Positions 42,632 to 52,373 are shown, numbered from the stretch's first letter. The stretch: 64,000 bases of DNA from Lysobacteraceae bacterium PS02065 (GCA_029959555.1 JASCPI010000005.1:1-64000), one strand, 5' to 3'. A program made the numbers and translations. Notes: generated from the letters alone by a model not told the origin.

Positions 42632-45600
42632 TCAGAGCGGTGCGAACAGCTCCGCGAGATCGGCCTCGTCGAAGCGCAGGCTCTGCGTGCTGCCGCCTTC
42701 GAGCACCGCGGCGGCGAGGTCGGCCTTGCGTTGCTGCAGGGCCTGGATCTTCTCCTCGACCGTACCCGCGCAGATGAGCTTGTAGACGAACACGCGCTTG
42801 TCCTGGCCGATGCGGTGCGCGCGGTCGGTGGCCTGTGCCTCCACGGCCGGGTTCCACCACGGGTCGTAGTGGATCACGGTGTCGGCTGCGGTCAGGTTGA
42901 GGCCGACGCCGCCGGCCTTGAGGCTGATCAGGAAGATCGGCACGTGGCCGGCCTGGAAGTGCTCGACGAGCTCGGCGCGTTGGGTGCCGGGCGTCTGGCC
43001 GGTGAGCGTCTGCCAGCGCTGTCCGCGTGCGTCGAGCGCCTCGCCGATCAGGGCGAGCATCTCGGCGAACTGGCTGAAGACGAGGATGCGGCGGCCCTCG
43101 GCGACGAGGCTGTCGGCGAGCTCGAGCAGCAGTTCGAGCTTGGCCGAGCCGTCGACGCGACGTGCGTTGTCGAGCTTGACGAGGCGCGGATCGCAGCAGG
43201 CCTGGCGCAGCTTGAGCAGCGCGTCGAGCACGACGATGCCGCTCTGCGCGAGGCCACGCTTGTGCACCTCGGCGAGCACGCGCTCGTGCTGGGCCAGGCG
43301 CAGTGATTCGTAGAGCTCGCGCTGCGCGCCGTCGAGTTCGATCGCGTGCGTGACGACGGTCTTCTCGGGCAGGTCGTCGAGCACGTCCTCCTTGCGCCGG
43401 CGCAGCAGCAGCGGCGCGATGCGTCGGCCGAGGCGCTCGCGCCGCTCGACGTCGGCGTGCTTCTCGATCGGCGTGCGGTAGAACCGCGTGAAGTGCTTGT
43501 CGTTGCCGAGCAGGCCCGGTTCGACCGCATCGAACTGCGCCCACAGCTCGCCGAGGTGGTTCTCGAGCGGCGTGCCGGTCATCGCGAGGCGGCGCCGCGC
43601 GGGGATCTCGCGCACGATCTTCGCGGCCTGGCTCTTGGGGTTCTTGATCGCCTGGGCTTCGTCGAGCACGAGCAGCGCGTACTCGTGCGCGACGAGCTCG
43701 TCGCGGTCGCGCGCGAGCAGCGGATAGGTGGTCACGACGAGGTCGTGGCGCGGGATCGCCTCGTGCAGGCCGCCGCGTTCGGGGCCGTGCAGCACGAGCA
43801 GCGACAGGTCCGGCGTGAAGCGGCGCGCCTCGTTGCGCCAGTTGGCGACGAGGCTGGTCGGCGCTACGACCAGCGCGGGCCTGTCGAGGCGGCCGCGCTG
43901 TTTTTCCGAAAGAAGGTGGGCGAGCACCTGCACGGTCTTGCCTAGGCCCATGTCGTCGGCGAGCACGCCGCCGAGTCCGGCATCGGACAGGAAGCCGAGC
44001 CAGGCGAGGCCGTCGCGCTGGTAGCTGCGCAAGGTCGCCATGAGGCCTGGCGGTTCGGTCGCGGGTTCGCGCACGCCGCGCAGGCGTTCGAGTTCCGCGC
44101 GCAGGCGCTCACCGCCGCGCCAGGGCAGGCCGCTGCGCCCCGCGAGCTCGTCGACGACACCGGCATGTGCGCGGCGCAGGCGCAGTGCGCCGTCGATGTC
44201 GTCGTCGCGGTCCGGCGCCTCCTGCAGCCATTCGAGCAGCGGAGCGATCAGCGCGCGCAGGCGGCCGAGCGGCAGCGGCACGCGACGGCGCGCGTCGAGC
44301 GGCACGAGCCATACCGCATCCTCGTCCTCGCCGCGGCGCGGAAGCAGCGGGAACGCCGGATCGGCGAGCAGGCGGCGCAGGATCGGCAGCAGGTCGACGC
44401 GTTCGCCGCCGATGTCGATGCCGAGGCTGAGGTCGAACCAGGCGTTGCCGCTGTCGTCGACCTCGGCGTACCAGCGCTCGGGTTCGTCGAGCAGTTCGAA
44501 CGGGAAGCCGGCCTCGGTCTCGAGACGGAAGCCCTGCTCGCGCAGCCGTGGCGCGAGTGCGAACACCTGCTCGGCCGCGGCGAGCTGCCCGCGGCGCGCT
44601 TCGGGCACGAAGTCACCGTCGCTGAAGGCCTCGCGGTTGACGCCGGGCACCGGCGGCAACAGGTCGGCGTCGATGAAGCCGAGGGTCTCGAGGCGTTCGA
44701 CGGCGGCGATCTCGGCGGCGCGATCGCGTACGATCTCGAGCAGGCGTCCGTCGTGCATGCGGCGTTCGCGCGTCTTCGCGCTGGCCGAGAACGGCAGGGT
44801 CGGGCCGCCGTAGTCGAAGCCGAGGCGCATCACGCCGGCCTGGTAGCGCACCGGCGTGCCGCTCGCCGCGGTCATGACCGGGAACGCCCGCAAGGTCAGC
44901 ACGGGCGAGGGTTCGACGCGATGCACTTCGGCGGCATCGGGCCGAGCCGGCCGCGGCAGCGCGCGCACGACGTCGGTGCTCTGCAGGCGATCGTCGACGA
45001 GCGGTGCCAGCTCGGGCAGCAGCGTAGGTGCGCGCAGCGCAGCCTCGACGAGGCGCGCGTCGCCGTCGACGCGACCGAGCGTGCGCTGCTCGGGATCGAA
45101 GTACCAGACGCCGTCGATGCGCAGCAGGCGCGTCTTCGCCGAGGCCACGTCGAGGCGTGCGACCAGCGTCTGGTTGCCGTCCTCTCCAGTCTGCCAGGCC
45201 CATTGCAGGTTGCGCGGCGCGCCGGCGGTCACGCGCCCCGCGGACGGCTTGTCGACGAAGCACGGATGGCTGGCGAGCAGGATCTCGAGCAGCGATTCGT
45301 CGCGCTGTCCGGTCAGCGAATAGGCCTGGCCGCTCGCCGCGTAGCCGCTCTGGCCCATGCGCAGGCGCGCGACGTGCTCGAACTGCTCGGGCGTGAGGCG
45401 CTCCCACGGGTCACCACCGTAGTAGGTATGCCCGACGGGCTGCGGCGAGCCGAGGCCGCCGCGACGGTTCGGCTTGAGCCAGACCGGCTGCGCGAGCAGG
45501 CGCGGCAGCGTGCCGTCGCCGATGCGCAGCAGGATGCCGAACACCTGCGCCGTATCGGGCTTGGGTGCACGCGGCAGCGGCGTGCGTGGCGCCTCGAGCG

Positions 45601-45979
45601 ATTCGAACCAGCGCTTCCAGGGGCCGAGGTCGGGTTTGCCCGACGTCGGCGACTCGGGCGTCGCATCGGGCACGCGGGCGCCGAGCACCTTGAGCGCGAC
45701 CGCGGCGACGTGCTTGCACTCGCCCTCGAGCGGGCAGGTGCACTGCGTGTCGACGTGCGGCCGCCCTCCGCTGACGGCGATGCGGATACCGGCGGTATAC
45801 GGTTCCGGTTCGGTGCCCTTGACCGCGCCGAAGGCCATGCCGGCGCCGGCATCCTGGCGGAACCAGATGTCGCGGACGCGCCCGCCGCGCAGGTACTCCG
45901 CGCCCTTGTCGAGCGTGCGCCGGTCCAGCACCGAGGCGGCGCTGCGCGACAGCAACTGGCGGAAGAGCGTCTCGTCCAT
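42632..45979 (-). CDS. SWIM-zinc-finger SNF2 family helicase
   Basis: Protein of 1115 residues. A SWIM zinc finger is at C80-x-C82...C88-x-H90. The SNF2 ATPase core follows from about residue 650: Walker A GLGKT near 680, DEAQ box near 775, then the second RecA-like half with FSQFAEML, SLKAGGVGLNLTAADTVIHY and RAHRIGQ near 1055. This subfamily moves on double-stranded DNA with ATP; its bacterial role is unclear, though RapA-like or repair roles are discussed. All motifs are intact. Start M at 45979 lies before MDETLFRQLL; upstream residues are not conserved. Confidence 0.9.
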   Translation of the reverse strand: MDETLFRQLLSRSAASVLDRRTLDKGAEYLRGGRVRDIWFRQDAGAGMAFGAVKGTEPEPYTAGIRIAVSGGRPHVDTQCTCPLEGECKHVAAVALKVLGARVPDATPESPTSGKPDLGPWKRWFESLEAPRTPLPRAPKPDTAQVFGILLRIGDGTLPRLLAQPVWLKPNRRGGLGSPQPVGHTYYGGDPWERLTPEQFEHVARLRMGQSGYAASGQAYSLTGQRDESLLEILLASHPCFVDKPSAGRVTAGAPRNLQWAWQTGEDGNQTLVARLDVASAKTRLLRIDGVWYFDPEQRTLGRVDGDARLVEAALRAPTLLPELAPLVDDRLQSTDVVRALPRPARPDAAEVHRVEPSPVLTLRAFPVMTAASGTPVRYQAGVMRLGFDYGGPTLPFSASAKTRERRMHDGRLLEIVRDRAAEIAAVERLETLGFIDADLLPPVPGVNREAFSDGDFVPEARRGQLAAAEQVFALAPRLREQGFRLETEAGFPFELLDEPERWYAEVDDSGNAWFDLSLGIDIGGERVDLLPILRRLLADPAFPLLPRRGEDEDAVWLVPLDARRRVPLPLGRLRALIAPLLEWLQEAPDRDDDIDGALRLRRAHAGVVDELAGRSGLPWRGGERLRAELERLRGVREPATEPPGLMATLRSYQRDGLAWLGFLSDAGLGGVLADDMGLGKTVQVLAHLLSEKQRGRLDRPALVVAPTSLVANWRNEARRFTPDLSLLVLHGPERGGLHEAIPRHDLVVTTYPLLARDRDELVAHEYALLVLDEAQAIKNPKSQAAKIVREIPARRRLAMTGTPLENHLGELWAQFDAVEPGLLGNDKHFTRFYRTPIEKHADVERRERLGRRIAPLLLRRRKEDVLDDLPEKTVVTHAIELDGAQRELYESLRLAQHERVLAEVHKRGLAQSGIVVLDALLKLRQACCDPRLVKLDNARRVDGSAKLELLLELADSLVAEGRRILVFSQFAEMLALIGEALDARGQRWQTLTGQTPGTQRAELVEHFQAGHVPIFLISLKAGGVGLNLTAADTVIHYDPWWNPAVEAQATDRAHRIGQDKRVFVYKLICAGTVEEKIQALQQRKADLAAAVLEGGSTQSLRFDEADLAELFAPL

Positions 45980-46076
45980 GGGGCCGGGAGGGCGATTCGA
46001 CAGCGAAACCAACAGTCGATCGTGCCTGCTCGCGCGGTTCGCGTCCAGCGCTGCCGATGTCGCGTATGCGTGCTGC

Positions 46077-47306
46077 TCAGCCGAAGAACCAGTAGCACAC
46101 GGCGATCGAGGCGAGCACGCCGCCGAGGTCCGCGAGCAGCGCACATCCGACCGCGTGGCGCATGCGCTGGATGCCGACCGCGCCGAAGTACACCGCGAGC
46201 ACGTAGAACGTGGTCTCGGTGCTGCCTTGCATGGTCGCCGCGAGCAGTGCCGGGAAGCTGTCGACGCCGTGGGTCTGCATGGTCTCGATCAGCATCGCGC
46301 GCGCGGCACTGCCCGAGAACGGCTTGACCAGGGCGGTCGGCAACGCGTCGACGAAGCGCGTGTCGCCGCCGCCGAGTGCCGCCAGCCAGCGGATGCCGTC
46401 GAGGGCCAGATCGAGAGCGCCCGACGCGCGCAGCACGCCGACCGCGCAGAGCATCGCGACGAGGTAAGGCAGCAGGTTGCGGGCGACGTCGAATCCTTCC
46501 TTGGCGCCTTCGACGAAACTCTCGTAGACCGGTACGCGGCGCAGTGCACCGGCGACCAGGAACGCGACCACGATGCCGAACAGCACGAGGTTGCCGAGCA
46601 GCGAGGAGAGCGCGGCGAGCGCGGTCGCCGACAGCGTCGCGAGCACGGCCATGAAGCCGCCGAGCAGGAGGGCGCCGCCGCCGAGGAACGCGAGCACGAC
46701 CGGGTCCCACAGCTTCAGGCGCTGCATGACCGCGACGGTCAGCAGGCCGACCAGGGTCGAGACGCTGGTCGCGAGGAGGATCGGCAGGAACACCAGCGTC
46801 GGATCGGTCGCGCCCTGCTGTGCGCGGTACATGAAGATCGACACCGGCAGCACGGTCAGCGACGACGCGTTGAGGACGAGGAACAGGATCTGCGCGTCCG
46901 TCGCGGTCTCCGGTCGCGGATTGAGCGTCTGCAGCTCGCGCATCGCGCGCAGGCCGATCGGCGTCGCGGCGTTGTCGAGGCCCAGGCCGTTGGCGGCGAA
47001 ATTGAGCGTGATCAGGCCGATCGCGGGATGCCCGCGCGGCACGCCCGGCATGAGCCGCGCGAACAGCGGACCGAGCAGCCGTGCGAGCGCGTCGACGAGG
47101 CCGGCCTTCTCGGCGATGCGCAGGAAGCCGAGCCACAGCGTCAACGTGCCGAACAGCAGCACCATGACCTCGACGGACAGTCGGGCCATGTCGAACAGGC
47201 TGCCGACCATCGCCGCGAACACGGTGCCTTCGCCGCCGAGCAGCCAGCGCGCGAGCGCGGCGACGGTGGCGACGAGGAAGAACGACAACCAGAGGACGTT
47301 GAGCAT
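46077..47306 (-). CDS. Fused SpmA-SpmB (spore maturation-like) membrane protein
   Basis: Polytopic membrane protein of 409 residues. The N-terminal half holds GLITLNFAANGLGLDNAATPIGLRAM, the SpmA/nucleoside-recognition motif; the C-terminal half has a second copy of that domain type, SpmB-like, with NLLPYLVAMLCAVGVLRASG and MQGSTETTFYVLAVYFGAVG. In Bacillus the two proteins affect spore core dehydration; in non-sporulating proteobacteria the fused form has no clear role. The fused form is common in gammaproteobacteria. It lies between SNF2 and the next minus gene, with 97 bp before the SNF2 start. Confidence 0.85.
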   Translation of the reverse strand: MLNVLWLSFFLVATVAALARWLLGGEGTVFAAMVGSLFDMARLSVEVMVLLFGTLTLWLGFLRIAEKAGLVDALARLLGPLFARLMPGVPRGHPAIGLITLNFAANGLGLDNAATPIGLRAMRELQTLNPRPETATDAQILFLVLNASSLTVLPVSIFMYRAQQGATDPTLVFLPILLATSVSTLVGLLTVAVMQRLKLWDPVVLAFLGGGALLLGGFMAVLATLSATALAALSSLLGNLVLFGIVVAFLVAGALRRVPVYESFVEGAKEGFDVARNLLPYLVAMLCAVGVLRASGALDLALDGIRWLAALGGGDTRFVDALPTALVKPFSGSAARAMLIETMQTHGVDSFPALLAATMQGSTETTFYVLAVYFGAVGIQRMRHAVGCALLADLGGVLASIAVCYWFFG

Positions 47307-47383
47307 GCGCGACGCCGCGGAGGGACGCGCACGAGCATCGCACGTGCACGCGCCGGGCGGACAGCCGCGCGGCGGACGCCGCC

Positions 47384-47890
47384 TCAGATGCGCGCGATGA
47401 GCGCCTCGGCTTCCTCGTGGCAGACGTTGACGCGGTCGTTGTCGACGACCTTGCGCAGCTGGCGGCGGAACTCGGGCAGCAGCTCGAACAGCTCGCGCTT
47501 GGTGTAGCACTTCTCGATGCGCAGCGAGAACAGGAACGCGCGCAGGCCGAGGTGGGTGACGACCGTGTCGTTCATGTACTTGCGTGCCGCCGGCAGCGGC
47601 GCGAGCTCATCGGCGGGCACGGCGGCGGCCGGGGCGGGCTCCGGAACGAGCTCGGTCGCGTTGGCGGCGGGCATGCCGCCGGCGATCTCGATGAGCCCGG
47701 CATCGGCGAGCTCGCCGATCATCGCGTCGACGTTGCCGATCGACTCGAACTGGCGGCGGATCTCGCCGAGCGTGCGCTCGCCGTTGATCGAGATCAGCAC
47801 GGTGCGCTGGCGTGCGCCGAGCCGCAGCGTGCGCTGCTCGATCTCGAGGCGGCCGGCATCGGTCTTGGCGGGAATGGAACGGTCGAGCAT
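47384..47890 (-). CDS. Hypothetical winged-helix-like protein
   Basis: Protein of 168 residues. The first 75 residues (KTDAGRLEIEQRTLRLGARQRTVLISIN in sections; LGEIRRQFESIGNVDAMIGEL) look like a small winged-helix domain; a proline/alanine linker follows, and the C-terminal half is helical and basic (YTKRELFELLPEFRRQLRKVV). Related proteins occur in Lysobacterales and may be regulators (inference). GGGAGG lies upstream of ATG 47890; an in-frame ATG at 47959 is less likely. Confidence 0.65.
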   Translation of the reverse strand: MLDRSIPAKTDAGRLEIEQRTLRLGARQRTVLISINGERTLGEIRRQFESIGNVDAMIGELADAGLIEIAGGMPAANATELVPEPAPAAAVPADELAPLPAARKYMNDTVVTHLGLRAFLFSLRIEKCYTKRELFELLPEFRRQLRKVVDNDRVNVCHEEAEALIARI

Positions 47891-48019
47891 GGTGCATCCC
47901 TCCCAGGATCGCCGCTCGGAGGCGGCTGTTTTCAGGTTCCGTTGATTAGCAAAAGCCATGCCCGATGCTGGATCTCTGGCCCGACCGGCGCCCCGGGCGA
48001 CGCACCGGTCGGGACGGGG

Positions 48020-49273
48020 TCATCCGTCGAAGCCGTCCGTGAAGATCAGGTCCGTACCCCCCGCTCTGGCCACGAACACGCCGCTGCCCCATTCCGTCTG
48101 ATTGTCACCCTGGGGGTGCAATCCGGCGATGAAGGCGACCGCGCCGGCGGCGTTGATCGTCGGTGCACCGCTGAAGATCGGCGAGGTGTCGTGCTGGCCG
48201 ACCTGGCCGGCGCCGAGGTCGGTGTCGACCACGGTCCCCTGGCCGACGACGCGGACCAGCGTGCTGCCGTCGCCGACATAGATCGCCTGCCCGGCCGCAT
48301 CGCGCGCGCGGAACACGACGAGGCCGTCGTCGTTGACGTCGGGGGGAAACGCATCGAGCTCGCGGATCGTGCCGGCCGCCTGGACGCGTGCGATCTCGGT
48401 CGCCGCGTAGCCGCCGCCGTCGAGCGGATCGAAGCGGTAGACCGCGCGCACGGCGCCGTTCGCCACGCGCAGCACGACGGCGATCGAGCCGCTGTCGCTG
48501 AAGGCGAGGCTGTTGTCGAAGCGGTCGAACGGCGAGGTCGGATCGAGCGAGGTGTCGGCGACCACGCGCGTGCTCGTGCCATCGGCAGCGAACACGCGGA
48601 TCTCGGCCGGTGTGGTCGAGCCGACGTTGACCTTGGCGGCGACGAGGCGCGACGCGTTCATCGACGGCGTGTACAGGAACGCGTACGTGCTCGTCGGATC
48701 GAGGCCGGTGCTCTGCGCGTGCAGCGACGAGCTCGTGCCGAGCGTCGAGACGAGGGCCTGTCCGCCCGTGAACGAGCCGCGCCAGCCGATCACGCCGTCG
48801 TCGCTCAGCGAGACGGCGCCGATGCCGGTCGGGAACAGCGGCGAGGTACCGACCTGGCGTTCGCCGCCGACAGGATCCCAGCGTCTCAGCGTGTAGGCGT
48901 CGCCGAAGCCGTAGTAGGCGAGCTCGCCGAGACCGTTGATCGCGATGCGGTCGCCGATGCTCTCCGAAGGCAGCAGGGTGGCGATGTCGCCGGTGCCGTC
49001 GGAGCCCAGCCAGATGCCCGGAGCGGTATCGGAGAGGTTGCCGTCGATCGGCACGAGCTGCACGGGGAAGGCGACCTGCCCGGTATCGTTGATCGTCGCG
49101 GTGATGCTGTTGAACGACGAGCCGGGCGGCAGGTTCCAGCCGTTGTCGTTGACGATGAGGTTGCTGCGCGCCTGCAGCTGCAGCGTGTCGTAGGCGGGAA
49201 CCTGCGCCGAGGCGGTGCCGGTGGCGAGGACCAGCGCGAGTGCGGCGCCGGTGAGGTGGAGTCTGGAGGTCAT
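48020..49273 (-). CDS. Exported repeat protein with C-terminal FTDGFD motif
   Basis: Protein of 417 residues with signal peptide LHLTGAALALVLATGTASA and AGGAGA before the ATG. The mature part is a run of beta-blades of about 60 residues each (INDTGQVAFPVQLV, LSDDGVIGWRGSF, FSDSGSIAVVLRV, VNDDGLVVFRARD, INAAGAVAFIAG), where a hydrophobic-x-D/N-x-G-x-V motif repeats; this resembles beta-propeller repeats in choice-of-anchor-type exoproteins. It ends in LIFTDGFDG, a short tail similar to that of the protein at 58114. No membrane helix follows it. Confidence 0.75.
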   Translation of the reverse strand: MTSRLHLTGAALALVLATGTASAQVPAYDTLQLQARSNLIVNDNGWNLPPGSSFNSITATINDTGQVAFPVQLVPIDGNLSDTAPGIWLGSDGTGDIATLLPSESIGDRIAINGLGELAYYGFGDAYTLRRWDPVGGERQVGTSPLFPTGIGAVSLSDDGVIGWRGSFTGGQALVSTLGTSSSLHAQSTGLDPTSTYAFLYTPSMNASRLVAAKVNVGSTTPAEIRVFAADGTSTRVVADTSLDPTSPFDRFDNSLAFSDSGSIAVVLRVANGAVRAVYRFDPLDGGGYAATEIARVQAAGTIRELDAFPPDVNDDGLVVFRARDAAGQAIYVGDGSTLVRVVGQGTVVDTDLGAGQVGQHDTSPIFSGAPTINAAGAVAFIAGLHPQGDNQTEWGSGVFVARAGGTDLIFTDGFDG

Positions 49274-49515
49274 GGACGTCTCCTGCGAGTGGACGTGTTC
49301 CCTGCGAAGCGGTCACGGGCACACGCCTCCTGCGCGCGCCCGCGGTGCGTCACCGACAGATCCGGTCGCAACCTGCCATCGCAGGGTCGACGGCGGGAAG
49401 GGCATGGACGCGCGAGGCACCGGGCGGGCTCGCCGCCGCAGGGAACACCCTCACGGACTCGGCTGGCAGCGCCGTCGAGTGTAGCGGCCGCGGCGCTCTC
49501 CGGGCCGGACCCGCG

Positions 49516-50202
49516 TCACGCTGCGTCGGGGTCGGGCCACTCGAAGCGGTAGCCGACGCCGTACACGGCCGAGATCGGGTCGTGGCCGACCTCGGCGATC
49601 TTGCGGCGCAGGTTCTTGACGTGGCTGTCGACGGTGCGGTCGCTGACCACGCGGTGGTCCTCGTAAAGGGCTTCGATGAGCTGGGCCCGCGAGAACACGC
49701 GACCGGGCTGCCCGGCGAGCTTGCGCAGCAGACGGAATTCGACCGGCGTGAGCACGAGCGGGCGCCCGCCGATGCGCGCCTCGAAGCGCTCCTCGTCGAG
49801 CACGACGGCGGCTTCCGGCGCGGGTGTCGTACCGGCGGCGCGGCGCAGCACGGCCTTCACGCGCGCGACGACCTCGCGTGGGCTGAACGGCTTGCAGATG
49901 TAGTCGTCTGCACCGAGCTCGAGGCCGAGCAGGCGGTCGATCTCCTCGACGCGCGCGGTGACCATGAGGATCGGCACGGCCGAGAACGTGCGCACGCCGC
50001 GGCAGATCGCGAGGCCGTCCTCGCCGGGCAACATGAGGTCGAGCAGGATCACGTCCGGCGCATGCGCGCGGATCCATTCGACGGCACCGCGACCGGTGTC
50101 GAGGACGTCGACACGGTAGCCCGACGCGGCGAGGTAGTCGCGCAGCAGCGCGGCGAGCTTGGGTTCGTCCTCGACGATGAGCACGTGCGGGGTCGGGGTC
50201 AT
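49516..50202 (-). CDS. OmpR-family response regulator, BaeR-like
   Basis: Protein of 228 residues. The receiver domain (1-120) has the acidic pair E11-D12, the phosphorylated D55 in LLDLMLPGEDG, the T in VTARVEEIDRLLGLE, and K in CKPFSPREV. The C-terminal winged-helix domain (about 135-225) has LTPVEFRLLRKLAGQPGRVFSR and VDSHVKNLRRKI. The sequence resembles BaeR of envelope-stress systems. Start codon ATG overlaps the upstream kinase stop, but here the regulator lies downstream of the kinase in the same leftward transcript. Confidence 0.9.
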   Translation of the reverse strand: MTPTPHVLIVEDEPKLAALLRDYLAASGYRVDVLDTGRGAVEWIRAHAPDVILLDLMLPGEDGLAICRGVRTFSAVPILMVTARVEEIDRLLGLELGADDYICKPFSPREVVARVKAVLRRAAGTTPAPEAAVVLDEERFEARIGGRPLVLTPVEFRLLRKLAGQPGRVFSRAQLIEALYEDHRVVSDRTVDSHVKNLRRKIAEVGHDPISAVYGVGYRFEWPDPDAA

Positions 50203-51647
50203 GGGGCAGCGTCCTGCAGGGGAAGGTGGATGGCGATCGCGAGCCCGCCGAGGGTGGAGGCACGAGCCTCGATGCGGCCCTCGTGCGCGTCGACGATCGC
50301 GCGGCAGATCGCCAGGCCGAGGCCGGCCCCGCCGGCGGCGCGGTTGCGCGAACGCTCGACGCGGAACAGGCGATCGAACAGCTGCGGCAACGCATCGGCC
50401 GGTACGCCGGGCGGCGTGTCCTCGACGACCAGGCGCACGTGACGGTCGCTCGCCGCGGCCAGGCTCACGCGCACGCGTCCCGGTGCATCGGTGTAGCGCA
50501 GCGTGTTGCCGAGCAGGTTGTCGACGAGCTGGGCGAGACGGCGCGCGTCGCCGCGCACGGGCGGCACGTCGCGAAGATCGTGCTCCAGCACGAGGCCGGC
50601 ATCGGCGAGGGCGTGGCGGTGCATGTCGAGCGCGTCGCGGACGAGCTCGGTCAGGTCGAGCGTCTCGAAGCGGTACTCGAGCGCGCCCGCATCGGCGAGG
50701 GCGAGCTGATAGAGATCCTCGACGAGCCCGCCGAGGCGGTCGCACTCCGCATGCAGCGACGCGAGCGCCTGCGGCGTCAGCGAACGCACGCCGTCCTGCA
50801 GCGCCTGGATCTCGCCGCGCAGGATGCTCAGCGGCGTGCGCAGCTCGTGTGCGATGTCGGTGCCCCAGCGGCGACGCGCCTCGCGATGCTGCTCGAGTGT
50901 GGTCGCCAGATGGTTGAAGTCGTGCGCGAGTGCGCCGAGCTCGTCGCGGCGCGACGACGCGATGCGACGTGCGTAATCGCCCTCGGCGAGCGCGCGCGTG
51001 CCGTCCGCGAGGGCGCGCACCGGTTCGAGCATCCAGCGCGCGAGTGCGAACGCGAGCAGCAGGGCGGCGGCGAGCACACCTGCGCCGGCGATCAGCGCGT
51101 TGCGGGTCTGCTCGCGCGCGAACGCGATGTCGGCACCGCCACGCAGCTGCGGCAGGGCGCCGAGGCGCAGCGTGCCGATGCTCACGTCGTCGAGGGTGAT
51201 CGCGATCCCCGGCGAGCGCTGCGGCAGTTCGGCGTTGCCGACGATGGGCAGGTCGTCGGCATCGACGAGCTGCAGCCGCGCCATGATGCCCGGAGGCACG
51301 AGGCGTGGAGGCGGTGCTCCGGGTACGACGATCGCCTCGCCGGTCGGGCCGGTGGGCGGCAGCGGAGGAGGCAAGGCCTCGCGGCGTGCCGCCTCGCGCG
51401 GATCCGGCTCGATCAGCATCGCGAAACGGCGTTCGTCGCCGCGCAGGAAATCCCAGCTGCCATGCTCGGCGTAGGCCGCGGCGATGCGGTTGGCGGCGGG
51501 CTGCAGGCGCTCGAGCGCGACTTCGTCGAGATAGCCGATGAAGCCGCGGCGGAAGTCGCGCTGTTGCCACGTCGCGAACCCGGCCAGCGCCAGGCCGCTC
51601 AGCGCGGCGATGACGAGGAACAGCCGTTGCCAGAGTCGCAGATGCAT
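50199..51647 (-). CDS. Sensor histidine kinase, BaeS-like
   Basis: Membrane kinase of 482 residues. First membrane helix about 8-24, a periplasmic loop to about 183 (with a proline-rich section), second helix 184-206, then HAMP (207-258). The phosphorylated H267 sits in DIAHELRTPLS; the N box reads NLLGNTLRYTD, and the ATP lid SRNRAAGGAGLGLAICR matches BaeS closely. The G1 box is EDTPPGV, with PP in place of the usual G-P, also as in BaeS-type kinases. Its stop overlaps the regulator start (ATGA). Its signal is unknown; envelope stress is inferred from the family and from the Spy-like neighbour. Confidence 0.9.
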   Translation of the reverse strand: MHLRLWQRLFLVIAALSGLALAGFATWQQRDFRRGFIGYLDEVALERLQPAANRIAAAYAEHGSWDFLRGDERRFAMLIEPDPREAARREALPPPLPPTGPTGEAIVVPGAPPPRLVPPGIMARLQLVDADDLPIVGNAELPQRSPGIAITLDDVSIGTLRLGALPQLRGGADIAFAREQTRNALIAGAGVLAAALLLAFALARWMLEPVRALADGTRALAEGDYARRIASSRRDELGALAHDFNHLATTLEQHREARRRWGTDIAHELRTPLSILRGEIQALQDGVRSLTPQALASLHAECDRLGGLVEDLYQLALADAGALEYRFETLDLTELVRDALDMHRHALADAGLVLEHDLRDVPPVRGDARRLAQLVDNLLGNTLRYTDAPGRVRVSLAAASDRHVRLVVEDTPPGVPADALPQLFDRLFRVERSRNRAAGGAGLGLAICRAIVDAHEGRIEARASTLGGLAIAIHLPLQDAAP

Positions 51648-51953
51648 GGAGGGGGTGGATTCGGAAGGATGGACACCTTAGCGCCTCGTGCCGGAACGGT
51701 CCGGGACTCCTTCATTTTTCCTTGATTCCTGCGACCGCGGAACATGTTTCTGGCCCATTCTCCACATTGAAACGACCCCGGGTACGCCGTCTCCGGAACA
51801 ACAGCGCAGCGTGCTACCGACCACGAGCACACCGTCCCCCGATACTGCGCGCTCCCGACGGAGATCAGGCAGCCCCCGGTACCCGGGGTCGTTTCCTTCC
51901 TGACCCCCGACAACGCGATCCGCGCCACGCCGTGGATCCACCGAGGAGATCCC
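51648..51953. promoter_or_regulatory. Divergent promoter region of the BaeS-like and Spy-like genes
   Basis: Three hundred bases with no gene. They carry the start regions of both divergent genes and a long inverted repeat (51769-51895). CGAGGAGAT at the end is the ribosome binding site of the + strand gene. A conserved -10/-35 pair could not be picked with confidence. Confidence 0.5.
51769..51895. repeat. 17-bp perfect inverted repeat in the divergent promoter region
   Basis: GAAACGACCCCGGGTAC at 51769-51785 and GTACCCGGGGTCGTTTC at 51879-51895 are exact reverse complements, 93 bp apart. Its place between a BaeS-like kinase gene and a periplasmic protein gene fits a pair of operators facing each other, but a short mobile palindromic element would look the same. 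Confidence 0.75.
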
Positions 51954-52373
51954 ATGAGCATGCACTTCCGCGCTTTCGCCGGGAGCGGCCTCCTGCTGGC
52001 CGCCGTCTGCGCCCACGCCCAGCCGGGCCCGCCGGGCCGTGACCACGGACCGCCGCCGCACGACGTCGTCGCGATCGCCGCCGGCCTCACGCCGGCCCAA
52101 CAGGTCGAGGTCCGCCGCATCGAGGCAGCGCGCCGCGACGCCCACGACGAGCTCGCCATCAAGCAGCGCGGCGAGCATCGCCGCCTCGACGAGGACGCCG
52201 ACAAGCGCCTGCGCAGCGCGCTCGGCGACGAGAGCTACCAGCGCTACCTCGAGGCGAAGGTGAAGCCCGCGCACGGTCCGCGCGAACTCGCCTCGCACGG
52301 CGGTGGTCCGGGCCCGCGCGGCGGTGACGGTCCCGCGCCGCGCCGCGAGACGCCGGCGCGCGACGAGGATTGA
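51954..52373 (+). CDS. Small periplasmic Spy/CpxP-like protein
   Basis: Protein of 139 residues with signal peptide (AFAGSGLLLAAVCAHA). The mature part has a helix AAGLTPAQQVEVRRIEAARRDAHDELAIKQ followed by a second long charged helix (DKRLRSALGDESYQRYLEAK), similar to the helical hairpin of Spy/CpxP periplasmic chaperones, but LTPxQ appears only once and the LTxxQ signature is partial. The C-terminal tail is Gly/Pro/Arg-rich and disordered. In E. coli the BaeSR system controls spy; here the gene is divergent from a BaeSR-like pair, which supports the guess. Confidence 0.65.
   Translation: MSMHFRAFAGSGLLLAAVCAHAQPGPPGRDHGPPPHDVVAIAAGLTPAQQVEVRRIEAARRDAHDELAIKQRGEHRRLDEDADKRLRSALGDESYQRYLEAKVKPAHGPRELASHGGGPGPRGGDGPAPRRETPARDED

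Noticed and set aside
44165-46327. Long plus-strand frame opposite the SNF2 helicase
   Set aside because: A product of high GC third-position bias; the minus-strand frame has all helicase motifs.
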